DNA of 64,000 bases from Pacificoceanicola sp048553275. GTDB lineage: Bacteria; Pseudomonadota; Alphaproteobacteria; Rhodobacterales; Rhodobacteraceae. The stretch is taken from positions 1-64,000 of the forward strand of contig NZ_JBLZMW010000002.1 in NCBI RefSeq assembly GCF_048553275.1. The letters run 5' to 3'. Positions 41,265 to 50,445 of the stretch are shown here, piece after piece (position 1 is the first letter of the stretch; each line of letters opens with the position of its first letter). A model generated the notes under the pieces. It was not told the origin of the DNA. It saw only the letters and a program-made list of their open reading frames with translations, and made no database searches. The position numbers were made by a program, and so were the translations under genes.

Positions 41265-42383
41265 TCACCCTTCGAGGCTGACCGGCAGCTCATAGCCGTG
41301 CTCTTTGAGCAGGGCGTGGCGCTTGGCCGTCCGCAGATCGTCCGCGACCATCTCGGCGCACATCTCGCGCGCGGTGATCTCCGGTTCCCAGCCGAGCACG
41401 GTCTTGGCCTTGGCCGGATCGCCCAGAAGCGTCTCGACTTCGGCGGGACGGAAATAGCGCGGGTCGATGCGCAGGACGACATCGCCGGGTTTGATCGCCG
41501 GAGCCTTGTCGCCGGTCACGGCGGTGACGGTGGCGATCTCGTCCACACCCTCCCCGCTGAATTCCAGTTCCAGGCCCAGATCGCTCGCGGACCAGGTGAT
41601 GAACTCGCGCACGCTGTACTGCTGGCCGGTGGCGATGACGAAATCCTCGGGGTTGTCCTGCTGCAGCATCATCCACTGCATGCGCACGTAATCCTTGGCG
41701 TGGCCCCAGTCGCGCAGCGCGTCGATGTTGCCCATGTAGAGGCACTGTTCCAGCCCCTGCGCGATATTGGCCAGGCCCCGGGTGATCTTGCGCGTGACGA
41801 AGGTCTCGCCCCGGCGCGGGCTCTCGTGGTTGAACAGCACGCCGTTGCAGGCATACATGCCATAGCTCTCGCGGTAGTTCACCGTGATCCAGTAGGCATA
41901 GAGCTTGGCCACCGCATAGGGGCTGCGCGGGTGGAAGGGCGTGGTTTCGCGCTGCGGGATCTCCTGCACGAGACCATACAGCTCGGACGTGGAGGCCTGA
42001 TAGAAGCGCGTGGTCTTCTCCAGCCCCAGAAAGCGGATCGCCTCCAGCAGGCGCAGCGCCCCGAGGCCATCGACATCGGCGGTATATTCGGGCGCCTCGA
42101 AGCTGACGGCCACATGGCTCTGCGCGCCAAGGTTGTAGACCTCGTCCGGCTTTACCTCGGAAATGATGCGGGTGAGGTTGGATGTGTCGGTCAGATCGCC
42201 GTAATGCAGCTGGAAATTCTGGTTGGTGGTGTGCGGGTCCTGATAGATGTGATCGACCCGCTGGGTGTTGAACAGCGAGGCGCGGCGCTTGATGCCGTGC
42301 ACCTCATAACCCTTTTCGAGGAGGAATTCCGCAAGGTAGGAGCCATCTTGCCCGGTGATACCTGTAATCAAAGCCTTTTTCAT
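41265..42383 (-). CDS. gmd: GDP-mannose 4,6-dehydratase
   Basis: 372 residues. ITGITGQDGSYLAEFLL (about 6-22), LHYGDLTDTSNL, NLGAQSHVAVSFE, ASTSELYG and SPYAVAKLYAYW, FNHESPRRGETFVTRKI: complete SDR motif set. Converts GDP-mannose to GDP-4-keto-6-deoxymannose, the substrate of Fcl. First gene of the leftward GDP-fucose block. ATG 42383 gives the standard N-terminus; an upstream in-frame ATG adds 19 unlikely residues. Confidence 0.96.
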   Translation of the reverse strand: MKKALITGITGQDGSYLAEFLLEKGYEVHGIKRRASLFNTQRVDHIYQDPHTTNQNFQLHYGDLTDTSNLTRIISEVKPDEVYNLGAQSHVAVSFEAPEYTADVDGLGALRLLEAIRFLGLEKTTRFYQASTSELYGLVQEIPQRETTPFHPRSPYAVAKLYAYWITVNYRESYGMYACNGVLFNHESPRRGETFVTRKITRGLANIAQGLEQCLYMGNIDALRDWGHAKDYVRMQWMMLQQDNPEDFVIATGQQYSVREFITWSASDLGLELEFSGEGVDEIATVTAVTGDKAPAIKPGDVVLRIDPRYFRPAEVETLLGDPAKAKTVLGWEPEITAREMCAEMVADDLRTAKRHALLKEHGYELPVSLEG

Positions 42384-42741
42384 CAAGTCGTCCTGTCTCT
42401 CTGGGCTGTCCGCGGCCGCACGACCCGGCCTTGCGTTCAAATGAAATCAGAACGCTTGTACGAAGCGCGGCGGGGCAGGGGCAAGGGGGCGTGTGCAGAT
42501 GCAGCGTAAGGCCGGGGAGGCTTGGTTAAAGGCTGGGCGGTTTTGCGGGGCGGGTGAGCCGCCGGAGGCCCGGTCGCGATGATCTGCAAGGGGCATCATG
42601 CCGACTTGAGACAGCCGCAAACGGTGGTTTGCTCCGATGGCAGAAACATACGAGTTTTGGCCACAGAGGAAGTGCCGTGTGCGGTTTGTGGCATCAGCAG
42701 ACCCTGCTCTCCGAACAAAAACGAAATTACGTTTCGCGGCG
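42384..42741. other. Gene-free stretch upstream of gmd
   Basis: 358 bases. No convincing gene. Composition becomes more AT-rich from about 42600 rightward, and the gmd promoter is expected near 42400-42500, but I could not pin down boxes. Confidence 0.5.
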
Positions 42742-43236
42742 CTATTCCGGGTTGCCAGTTCTCATGCGCCCCGGCCGCCCGGGGAGTGCCCCTTTATGGG
42801 CCTGCGAGAAATAGTCGTTGGTCAGGCCATCGGTCGATACAGTTATGTGAAAGACGACATCGTCATACGCAACTCCGGACCGACCTGAACCTATGTCATT
42901 CACAATCGACCCAGGTTGGGCAATGACCACCGCGATGTAATCCTCGACTTCTGATGTGCCCCTGATCCAGGCATCGTAAACCTCGCCCTCCTCCGCAGGG
43001 TAGCCGCCAGCGATATGATCAGCCCAGTAACACCCAACAGATCCAGTCGCGATCGATGGCAGTGTCAGTTGAAAGAGGGTTCTGTTGCCTGGCCGATCAT
43101 TTCCCGGAATGGGCGAATACCATTCACCTCGTAGATCAAATGTGTCCGTCGGGCAGCTATCCATTGCCAGCCCTGGTTGCGTACCAAGTACAAGCAGAAC
43201 GCCTGCGCCCAGTTGCTTTGCTAGGTTTATGCCCAT
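42742..43236 (-). CDS. Secreted hypothetical protein
   Basis: 164 residues with a likely signal peptide (LAKQLGAGVLLVLGTQPGLA, cleavage near residue 25), then a strand-rich domain with cysteines in DSCPTD and VGCYWAD. Base composition is visibly more AT-rich than the flanking EPS genes. No family recognised. Located between gmd and another unknown gene; possibly acquired. Confidence 0.6.
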   Translation of the reverse strand: MGINLAKQLGAGVLLVLGTQPGLAMDSCPTDTFDLRGEWYSPIPGNDRPGNRTLFQLTLPSIATGSVGCYWADHIAGGYPAEEGEVYDAWIRGTSEVEDYIAVVIAQPGSIVNDIGSGRSGVAYDDVVFHITVSTDGLTNDYFSQAHKGALPGRPGRMRTGNPE

Positions 43237-43570
43237 CGGAATACCTCTTGGCGCGAATACATGTCATCCAACCACAGTCTATGAACTGTTTACAGTTGGT
43301 TCTCGTCGCGTTGTTCATCAGATGCTATCGACGGGCAGAAGCCACCTGTCAGAACAAGTGTGCCAAAAACACTGTCCTGGACCGCGATTACAGCGGTTTG
43401 AAGAGGCGTGCCACCACCCAAGACACAACATGTAGCAGGTCGCGTTTTTCACCTGAATCGGTCGTCTTGTCCCTGCGCTTCACGCCAAACAAAACCAAGG
43501 GCTTGTAGAGGTCAAAAGCCCGTAGCGAAATGCGTGTGCGGTTTTGGCGCTTTTGCCCGGAGGGACAGGC
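43237..43570. other. AT-richer gene-free stretch
   Basis: 334 bases between two leftward orphan genes. Overlapping open frames exist on the + strand but none has a ribosome site or protein-like composition. I see no RNA gene or repeat. Confidence 0.45.
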
Positions 43571-44188
43571 TTAGCCCCGGCGCAGCAGCCTCATGATCCA
43601 GCTCCCTTGTTTTCTTGGCGGGGGCGATGGCTTGGCCATCCGTTCAGAAGTGACCGCCAGTTCCGCGAAGTAGCGGTCCATGAAGGCCGTATCGCGCACC
43701 AGCCCGCCCATGTTCATCCAGTAATCCGCAAGCACCAGTGGGGTTGCTGCGTCCAGGCGTTCGAGACCCGCCCGCAGGGCGCAGCGCTCGTCCTTGGTGG
43801 TGCGCGTTACATCGAACCAGATCGCGTCGAGTGCGCCCTCCGTTACCTCCAGCTTGATGTATAGGTGCGCCCCGAAGCCATAACACTGCGCGTCTGGCGC
43901 GCTCGCAAGGGAGAGGTCCCCGCCATAGCCGCTGCTGAAGGTCCGGATACGCGGCAGCAGGCAGAGTGCCCTGCTCGCGTCCTTCAGGGTCAGGCCGCTG
44001 TTCCGGAAGGATTCTTCCGGTTCCTTGATGCTATGGACGTCGGACCAGAACCCGGAGGGCAGGCGGTTTGCTTCCGCCTCGGCCTGTGCCTGCGCCAGAT
44101 CGTTCAGAACAGCGGGCGCTGCGGCGGCGGGGTAGAGGACCCGCATGCCCACGTCGTCTTCGTGAATTTGAATGTGGGTCTGAGCCAT
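43571..44188 (-). CDS. Hypothetical protein in EPS locus
   Basis: 205 residues. Mixed profile with segments QIHEDDVGMRVLYPA, FSSGYGGDLSLASAPD, AIWFDVTRTTKDERCAL and YWMNMGGLVRD; no signal peptide or membrane helix. Looks like a cytoplasmic globular protein; family not recognised. It follows the glycosyltransferase at 44221 on the same strand after 32 bases, so the two could be co-transcribed. Confidence 0.6.
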   Translation of the reverse strand: MAQTHIQIHEDDVGMRVLYPAAAAPAVLNDLAQAQAEAEANRLPSGFWSDVHSIKEPEESFRNSGLTLKDASRALCLLPRIRTFSSGYGGDLSLASAPDAQCYGFGAHLYIKLEVTEGALDAIWFDVTRTTKDERCALRAGLERLDAATPLVLADYWMNMGGLVRDTAFMDRYFAELAVTSERMAKPSPPPRKQGSWIMRLLRRG

Positions 44189-44220
44189 GGGGCCATGCCG
44201 GCACGGTTGAGGCTGCGTAG

Positions 44221-45477
44221 CTACCCCCGCCGCAGCCCTTCCAACTGCTCTTTTACCCGTCCCAGGATCGCTTCCATGTCCCAGCGTTCGAGCGCGCGGG
44301 CGCGGGCTGTCTGGCCAAGGGTCTGCCGCTGTTCGGGATCGTCCAGCAGGGCCTCGACCGCGCGGGCCATGGCCTCGGCATCGCCCGGCGGGGTCATGTG
44401 GCCGCAGCCTTCGGCCTCGCGGGCGAGGGCCGTCTCCGGCTCTGCCGTGGCCACCACCGGCCGCCCCGACGCCAGCATGTTGGTCAGTTTCGACGGCAGC
44501 ACCACATCCGCCACGCCGGCGATCTGCGGCAGAAGGTGCACGTCCGCCATGCCCAGAAGATCGCCCAGCCGGTCGATCGGCTGCAGCGGGAAGAAGCGCA
44601 TCATCGGCAGGTCCGCCGCCATCTCTTGCAGCTGCGCGCGCATCGGGCCGTCGCCGCAGATGGCAATGGTCAGATCGGTGCGGTGGCTCAGGTGGCGGGC
44701 CATTTCGGGCAGGATCGACAGGCCCTGCTTGTTGGCGAGGTTGCCGGAGTAGAGCGCCACATAGGGCGTTTCGATCCCCAGTTCGGCCTTCAGCGGCGAG
44801 GGGCCCTCCAGCGGGCGCACACGGCCCAGATCGGCCCAGTTGCGGAATTCGGTGATGCGCGCGTCGGGCAGGCCCTTTTCGCGCAGCTTGGCCAGCATCC
44901 GCCCGGAAATCGAGCTGACCCGGTCAAAGCGGCGCAGCATGTTGGCCTCGAAGCGCTGCGCGATGCGCCCGGCGCGGCTGTCGGGTTCCAGAAGACCGGT
45001 GGCAAATGCCGCCTCGACCTCGAAATCCTGCACGTGCAGCCAGGAAGAGGACCCGCCGAGCTTGGCGGCGGTCAGCACGCCGGGGGCGGAGATCAGCGTG
45101 GGCGCGACCATCAGCATCACGTCCGGGCGGCGGGTCAGCGCCTTCCACAGCAGGATCGGCAGGGCGCTGGCAGCGAAGCTGATGTAATGCAGGCTGCGGC
45201 GGGCCCCAGTCGGATTTTTGGGCACATAGATCGGACAGTGCACAATTTTCACGCCGCTGTCCGAGGTGCGGGCCTTCCACCACGGGCTGCGCCACCCGTC
45301 GAAGGTGCGCCATGCGGGGTAATAGGGCCGTGCCGTGATCACATGTGTCTCGATCCCGTGCCGGGCCATGTATTCGGCCATGCCGGTGCTGTAGAGGCCG
45401 GTCGAAATGATCTCGGGAGCATAGTTGAGACTGAGGATAACAAGGCGCATTTTCGGGGTAATTCCCGAATTTGTCAT
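44221..45477 (-). CDS. WcaI/WbuB-like GT4 glycosyltransferase
   Basis: 418 residues. MRLVILSLNYAPEIISTGLYS, HVITARPYYPAWRTFDGWR, LHVQDFEVEAAFATGLL, FRNWADLGRVRPL, YSGNLANKQGLSILPEMA and LLPQIAGVADVVLPSKLTNMLASGRPVVAT are typical of the colanic-acid WcaI/WbuB glycosyltransferase family. ATG 45477 or 45450 may start it; the much longer reading frame to 46776 is antisense to the next gene. It is divergent from the GT2 gene at 45766, with a shared promoter region between. Confidence 0.9.
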   Translation of the reverse strand: MTNSGITPKMRLVILSLNYAPEIISTGLYSTGMAEYMARHGIETHVITARPYYPAWRTFDGWRSPWWKARTSDSGVKIVHCPIYVPKNPTGARRSLHYISFAASALPILLWKALTRRPDVMLMVAPTLISAPGVLTAAKLGGSSSWLHVQDFEVEAAFATGLLEPDSRAGRIAQRFEANMLRRFDRVSSISGRMLAKLREKGLPDARITEFRNWADLGRVRPLEGPSPLKAELGIETPYVALYSGNLANKQGLSILPEMARHLSHRTDLTIAICGDGPMRAQLQEMAADLPMMRFFPLQPIDRLGDLLGMADVHLLPQIAGVADVVLPSKLTNMLASGRPVVATAEPETALAREAEGCGHMTPPGDAEAMARAVEALLDDPEQRQTLGQTARARALERWDMEAILGRVKEQLEGLRRG

Positions 45478-45765
45478 GGCTCGCTCTCCTGCATTGGTCC
45501 TTGGGCCTTGAAGATGCCCCTTTGCCTGCGGTTTAGGCGGTTTCGCCGAAGACCACCAGATAGCGCGTTGGCGGTTTGGGTGATCCATAAGCGTATGTGA
45601 CTGTTTTTTGGGCAGGACTGAAGAGGGTGCGGATCGGATGTGCCGCCCTGAGGCCTTTGTCAGGATCGTATTACCATAATTCTCATTATGCCGGTTTTCC
45701 GCAGGTCTTGACCTCACGCGGCTCAGATGCGTTGAAGGCATGACTCTTTCTGGACGGATCCTGTT
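45478..45765. promoter_or_regulatory. Divergent promoter region of two glycosyltransferase operons
   Basis: 288 bases between oppositely oriented genes; no coding frame stands out. It should hold start sites for both the leftward block (44221 gene) and the rightward block (45766-53446). I found no clear operator palindrome. Confidence 0.45.
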
Positions 45766-46779
45766 TTGCCCCAATCCTTTTGCGATAAAACCGCTCCCCC
45801 GCCCGCGCTGACCGGCACGCCCGGGGCGCCGGCGGATCTGACCGTGATCATCGTCAGCTACAACACCCGCGATCTGACGCTGAGATGTCTCGAAACCTTG
45901 TTCGAAAACACCCATGTGGCGCGGGCCCATGTGGTGGTTCTGGACAACGCCTCCAAGGATGGCTCGGCGCAGGCCGTGGCCGAACAGTTTCCCCAGGTCG
46001 AGCTGATCGCCAGCACCGACAACCACGGCTTTGCCAAGGCCAACAACATCGTGGCGGCACAGGCGCGGACCGACTGGCTGCTTTTGCTGAACCCCGATAC
46101 CGAGGTGCACGCGGATGCAATCGACAATCTCCTGGCCTTTGCCCGGGCCAACCCGCAGGCCGGGATCACCGGGGGGCGCACGGTCTTTCCCGATGGGTCT
46201 TTGAATGCGGCGTCCTGCTGGATGCGCATCACGCCGTGGTCGATCTTCTGCATCGCCACCGGGCTGACGGCGGCGTTTCGCGACACCACCCTGTTCAACC
46301 CCGAAGGCATGGGCGGCTGGAAGCGCGACACGGTGCGCGAGGTCGACATCGTCGTGGGCTGCTTCCTGATGATCCCGCGCGCGCTTTGGGAGGAACTCGG
46401 GGGCTTTGATCTGAAGTATTTCATGTACGGTGAAGAGGCGGACCTGTGCCTGCGGGCGAAGGCGAAAGGCTATCGTCCGACGATCACGCCGGACGCGGAG
46501 ATCATGCATCTGGTGGGCGCGGCCTCGGGCAAGGTGGCGCGCAAGGTGCTCATGGTGGCCAAGGCCCGGGCAACGCTGATCCGCGATCACTGGCCTGCCG
46601 CGCTGGTGCCTTTCGGGTTGGCAATGCTCTGGCTCTGGGCCGGGTTGCGGCGCTTGGCGAGCGGGATTCGGGCCCGTTCGGGCAAGGCGCGGCACTGCGA
46701 AAGCGCCGCGAAATGGCGCGAGATCTGGGCCACGCGGTGGGATTGGCTGGCGGGTTATAAAGGAGGCACAGCGCAATGA
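45766..46779 (+). CDS. GT2 family glycosyltransferase (rhamnosyl-type)
   Basis: 337 residues. LTVIIVSYNTRDLTLRCLETL, VVLDNASKDGSAQAV, NHGFAKANNIVA, LLLNPDTEV (DXD-like) and GGFDLKYFMYGEEADLCLRAKA are the hallmark segments of the WcaA/RfbN-like GT2 group; a C-terminal hydrophobic segment (LVPFGLAMLWLWAGL) suggests membrane association. TTG start at 45766 with GGACGGA upstream. Overlaps the acetyltransferase gene as ATGA. Confidence 0.88.
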   Translation: MPQSFCDKTAPPPALTGTPGAPADLTVIIVSYNTRDLTLRCLETLFENTHVARAHVVVLDNASKDGSAQAVAEQFPQVELIASTDNHGFAKANNIVAAQARTDWLLLLNPDTEVHADAIDNLLAFARANPQAGITGGRTVFPDGSLNAASCWMRITPWSIFCIATGLTAAFRDTTLFNPEGMGGWKRDTVREVDIVVGCFLMIPRALWEELGGFDLKYFMYGEEADLCLRAKAKGYRPTITPDAEIMHLVGAASGKVARKVLMVAKARATLIRDHWPAALVPFGLAMLWLWAGLRRLASGIRARSGKARHCESAAKWREIWATRWDWLAGYKGGTAQ

Positions 46780-47372
46780 ATGAGGTGCAGGACGCCCCGG
46801 CGCATAAATTGCGCCTGACCCGGCGGCAAAGGCTCTGGCGGCTGATCAAGGGGCTCCTCGATCCGCGAGCCTGGGCGCATCTGGTCAAGTTGGTGAACTA
46901 CTATAACCACACCCACGTAACGCCGCTGCGCAAGGTGCGCTTTGGTCCGAACCCGTCGATCAGCCCGACGGCGGGGTTCTCCTATCCAGAACGTATCGAA
47001 ATCGGCGCCCGCGTACGCATTGGGACGCGCTGCATCATCTGGGCAGGGCCGGGAACCGGGCGCGTCGTGATCGGAGACGACGTGCTGTTTGGTCCCGAGG
47101 TGATGATCACGGCAGCCGGGTATCGCTACAACGACGGCCAGCCGGTGACCGATCAGGCCAGCGATGAGGCCGACGTGGTGATCGGCAACGACGTCTGGCT
47201 CGGTACGCGGGTGACGGTATTGCCGGGTGCGCGCATCGGAGACGGCGCGATCATCGGGGCGCATTCCGTGGTGCGCGGTGAAATCCCGGCGATGGCCGTG
47301 GCGGTGGGATCGCCGGCGCGGGTGGTCTCGCAGCGCGAGATTTCGCTGATCCCGGGTGGCGGCGCCGCCTGA
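46776..47372 (+). CDS. Left-handed beta-helix acyltransferase
   Basis: 198 residues. Hexapeptide repeats (IEIGARVRIGTRCIIWAG, VVIGDDVLFGPEVMIT, VVIGNDVWLGTRVTVLPGARIGDGAIIGAHSVV) with PAMAVAVGSPARVV at the end; NeuD/WbbJ-like O-acetyltransferase. Likely acetylates a sugar of the repeat unit; coupled to the glycosyltransferase before it. Confidence 0.87.
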   Translation: MNEVQDAPAHKLRLTRRQRLWRLIKGLLDPRAWAHLVKLVNYYNHTHVTPLRKVRFGPNPSISPTAGFSYPERIEIGARVRIGTRCIIWAGPGTGRVVIGDDVLFGPEVMITAAGYRYNDGQPVTDQASDEADVVIGNDVWLGTRVTVLPGARIGDGAIIGAHSVVRGEIPAMAVAVGSPARVVSQREISLIPGGGAA

Positions 47373-47434
47373 ATGCAGCCCGGTCCGGCAAGCCCATTCT
47401 GGCGGTTGTGCGCGAAATCCCGTAGGCTTCGGGC

Positions 47435-48772
47435 ATGATTTTCCGAACCGGACGCTTGGGCGCAATGTATTCCTTTGATTCCCTTCCCCACCGCATGACA
47501 CCGACACGGCGGGCTTTCCTTGGCCTCGGGGCGGCTTTTGTCTGCCTGCCTCCGACCGGGCCATGGGCCGATACCCCGGCCCGCACGGTGATTGACGTCG
47601 ACGGTGCCGATGCGCTGAAGAGCGCCTTGCAGAGGGCTGCAGTAGGCGTGACCCTGCGCCTTGCCCCGGGGCGCTATCCCCGTGTTGCAATGCGCGGCCG
47701 GCACGGCGCACCGGGCGCGCCGATCCTCCTGACCTCGGCAGACCCGGAAAAACCGGCCCGAATCGGGCGCTTGCGGGTGCGGAACTGCGCCCATGTCGCG
47801 TTCGAGAAACTCGTCTTCGATTATAGCTACGACAAGACGCATGATTACAATTTCAAGGCCTTCAGCCTGTTCGACACGTCGGACGCGGTGATCTCCGACT
47901 GCCTGTTCGAGGGAGATTTCACACGCGGCACCGGCAAGCCGGCGGACGGTTACGGCTGGGGCTTTGCGCTGGGACTCACCCGCTGTCACAGGGCGGTGCT
48001 GCATCGCAACCTGTTCCACACTTTCGGTACCGGCCTGATTTGCGTCGATTGCCGACAGCTACAGGTTCTGGCCAACCGCATGCATTCCCTGCGCATCGAC
48101 GGGATGAATTTTGCCCAAGTTCAGGACCTGCGCGTCGAGGGCAACCATATCTCCGACTTCCGGCGCAACCCGGAGGACCGGGGACATCCGGACATGATCC
48201 AGTTCTGGACGACGCGCACCAAGCGCCCCACCGAGCGCGTGGTGATCCGCAACAACCTCCTGAACTCCGGTCGCGGCCCCTTTACCCAGTCCATCTTCAT
48301 ACGCAACGAAGAGGTGGACACCGGTCGCGCCGGGCGGGAGCTGTTCTATCGCGAGATGCTCATCGAGGAGAATGTCATCATCAACGCCCACCTGCACGGA
48401 ATCTCGGTGGGCGAGACCCTTGGCCTGACAATCCGGAACAACACCCTGATCCGCAATCCGCGCTCGGAAGGACCACTGGACAATCCACCGTTGTACAACC
48501 CGCAGATCACCGTGAATGAGCGATCCGAGAACGTCGAGATCCTGCGCAATGTCGCGCCCAAGGTGCCGGGTGCGCGCCGGCTCGGCGGTTGGGACGTGCG
48601 CGACAATGCCCTGATCCAGGACAAGCGGCGCGGGGTGTCGAACTACTACGATGCGCTGTTCGTGAACGCCCTGAAGGGCGATCCGGACGATCTCGACAAT
48701 TTCCGCTATATCAAGGGCGGCGCCCTCGATGGCGCGGGCCTTGGCGCCAGCTGGCTGCAGCCAAAGGGATGA
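47435..48772 (+). CDS. Tat-exported right-handed beta-helix protein
   Basis: 445 residues from ATG 47435; ATG 47495 would place the twin-arginine signal (PTRRAFLGLGAAFVCLP) right at the N-terminus and is equally possible. The mature part has parallel beta-helix repeats (CAHVAFEKLVFDYSY, DAVISDCLFEGDF, LQVLANRMHSLRIDG, ENVIINAHLHGISVGETLGLTIRNNTLI in pieces). Proteins of this fold include polysaccharide lyases and alginate-type epimerases. Periplasmic location plus EPS context suggest trimming or epimerising the polymer, but catalytic residues could not be assigned. Confidence 0.75.
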   Translation: MIFRTGRLGAMYSFDSLPHRMTPTRRAFLGLGAAFVCLPPTGPWADTPARTVIDVDGADALKSALQRAAVGVTLRLAPGRYPRVAMRGRHGAPGAPILLTSADPEKPARIGRLRVRNCAHVAFEKLVFDYSYDKTHDYNFKAFSLFDTSDAVISDCLFEGDFTRGTGKPADGYGWGFALGLTRCHRAVLHRNLFHTFGTGLICVDCRQLQVLANRMHSLRIDGMNFAQVQDLRVEGNHISDFRRNPEDRGHPDMIQFWTTRTKRPTERVVIRNNLLNSGRGPFTQSIFIRNEEVDTGRAGRELFYREMLIEENVIINAHLHGISVGETLGLTIRNNTLIRNPRSEGPLDNPPLYNPQITVNERSENVEILRNVAPKVPGARRLGGWDVRDNALIQDKRRGVSNYYDALFVNALKGDPDDLDNFRYIKGGALDGAGLGASWLQPKG

Positions 48773-48779
48773 GTCAGGC

Positions 48780-50264
48780 ATGGCAGTGACCGAAATCCGA
48801 TCGAGGACGGCTTTTGCGCCGGGTGAGGCGGTGCACCACAACCCCCTGTCGCTCGTTGTGGTGGCCTATCTGATGTGCATCCTGCTGCCGCTGTATTTCC
48901 GGCTGGGTCCTCTTGCCATGGGCAATCTCAAGCTTCTGGCCTTGATCATGACGGTGCCGTTGCTGATCCGGACGTACATGGGGCATTTCGGACGGATCCG
49001 TCTGCCCGATATCCTGTTTCCGGGGTTTATCTTCTGGAGCATGCTGGCGTTGGTCAAGAACAACCCCTCCATGGCGGTCGAGAACACGGGATCGACTGCC
49101 TTGGAAATGCTGGGCGGCTATTTGATCGGGCGGGCGTATATCCGCACGCCTGAGCAGTTCCTGCAACTGTGCCGCTACCTGATGTTCATGGTCTTTTTCC
49201 TGATGCCCTTTGCCTTCATCGAGGCCCTGACCGGACGGCTGCTGCTCGGTGATATCCTGTCGGCGGTGCCCGGCATGAATTCGATCACAACGAACGTCAG
49301 CAATGCGCGCATGGGGCTGGACCGGGTGCAGGCCGTTTTTGCTCACCCGATCCACTTCGGCCTTTTTTGTTCGGTTGCGCTATCCATGTCCTTCGTGGCT
49401 CTGAAAGGGCATATGCCGACGGGTCGGCGATATATCATTTCGGTCCTGATGCTGATCACGGGCTGCCTTGCCCTGTCGAGCGGGGCGCTGCTGGCCATGC
49501 TGCTGCTGCTTGGCTTGATTATGTGGCGCACGGTGCTGAACCAGGTGCCGCAGCGATGGTGGGTCCTGCTGGGGCTGATGGTGCTGGCCTATATCGCGAT
49601 CGATCTTTTGTCCAACCGTACTCCGATCCGCGTATTTATGAGCTATGCGACCTTCTCCGCGAACACCGCGTACTGGCGCGGCCTGATCTTCGAGCACGGT
49701 CTGAACAACGTCTGGGCGAACCCACTGTTCGGACTTGGCTTCAACGACTGGGTGCGTCCGGAGTTCATGTACAGCGCCAGCGTCGACAACTTCTGGCTTC
49801 TGATGGCCATGCGCTACGGCATTCCGGCCTTTCTCATGCTGACGGCGGGGATCTTCATCCCGCTCCTGCGGATCATGTTCCGTGATTTCAACGGCGATGC
49901 GCGGCTCACCAACATCCGACTGGCCTGGGTGTTCACCTTCGTCGGCCTCAGCTTCACGCTGGCCACGGTGCACGTCTGGGGCAACATCTTCTCGCTTGTC
50001 TTCTTCATGTTCGGGGCCGGGATCTGGCTGATCTCGGTCGAGGCCAAGCCGTCGGAGCAGGCGTCAAGCGCGGCGGAGCGGCGGCGGGGGGCTGGCCCCC
50101 TGCCCTCCGATCGCCAGCAGGTCGCGGCCGAGGAGACCGCCATGGACAGGCCGCGCGCAGGTGGCACACGGTTTTCCCGGTTCGCGCCGGAGCCGGGGCG
50201 GAACGGGCCCGCCGCTCGCGGTTCTGACCGGAATGACAGCACTCCCGGTCGCAAGCGGCGCTGA
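48780..50264 (+). CDS. O-antigen ligase/polymerase-like membrane protein
   Basis: 494 residues from ATG 48780. About 11 transmembrane helices (PLSLVVVAYLMCILLPLYF ... TNIRLAWVFTFVGLSFTLA) and the Wzy_C-like loop TAYWRGLIFEHGLNNVWANP followed by LFGLGFNDWV, a pattern of O-antigen ligase/exopolysaccharide polymerase proteins. The C-terminal ~70 residues form a charged, disordered cytoplasmic tail. It is the second polymerase-type protein in the locus. Confidence 0.85.
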   Translation: MAVTEIRSRTAFAPGEAVHHNPLSLVVVAYLMCILLPLYFRLGPLAMGNLKLLALIMTVPLLIRTYMGHFGRIRLPDILFPGFIFWSMLALVKNNPSMAVENTGSTALEMLGGYLIGRAYIRTPEQFLQLCRYLMFMVFFLMPFAFIEALTGRLLLGDILSAVPGMNSITTNVSNARMGLDRVQAVFAHPIHFGLFCSVALSMSFVALKGHMPTGRRYIISVLMLITGCLALSSGALLAMLLLLGLIMWRTVLNQVPQRWWVLLGLMVLAYIAIDLLSNRTPIRVFMSYATFSANTAYWRGLIFEHGLNNVWANPLFGLGFNDWVRPEFMYSASVDNFWLLMAMRYGIPAFLMLTAGIFIPLLRIMFRDFNGDARLTNIRLAWVFTFVGLSFTLATVHVWGNIFSLVFFMFGAGIWLISVEAKPSEQASSAAERRRGAGPLPSDRQQVAAEETAMDRPRAGGTRFSRFAPEPGRNGPAARGSDRNDSTPGRKRR

Positions 50265-50445
50265 TCGGCCCCTTTGGAGGGATTCCGGGTTGAGCCGGAG
50301 AGGGCCGCGCGCTATCGACCTTTCCAAGGGCCGCTGGCCACGGTCGGCGCTTTGCATTGAATGACGTAATGGAGACTTTCTCCGGCGCGTGGACGCGAGA
50401 GGGCATGCGCCCTCTCTTCCCGGACCGCGCCCCGGATTTCCGAGC

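Noticed and set aside
44221..46776. 851-residue version of the WcaI-like glycosyltransferase
   Set aside because: The extra N-terminal 433 residues are antisense to the GT2 gene and its promoter region; the family starts at MRLVILSLNYAPE.
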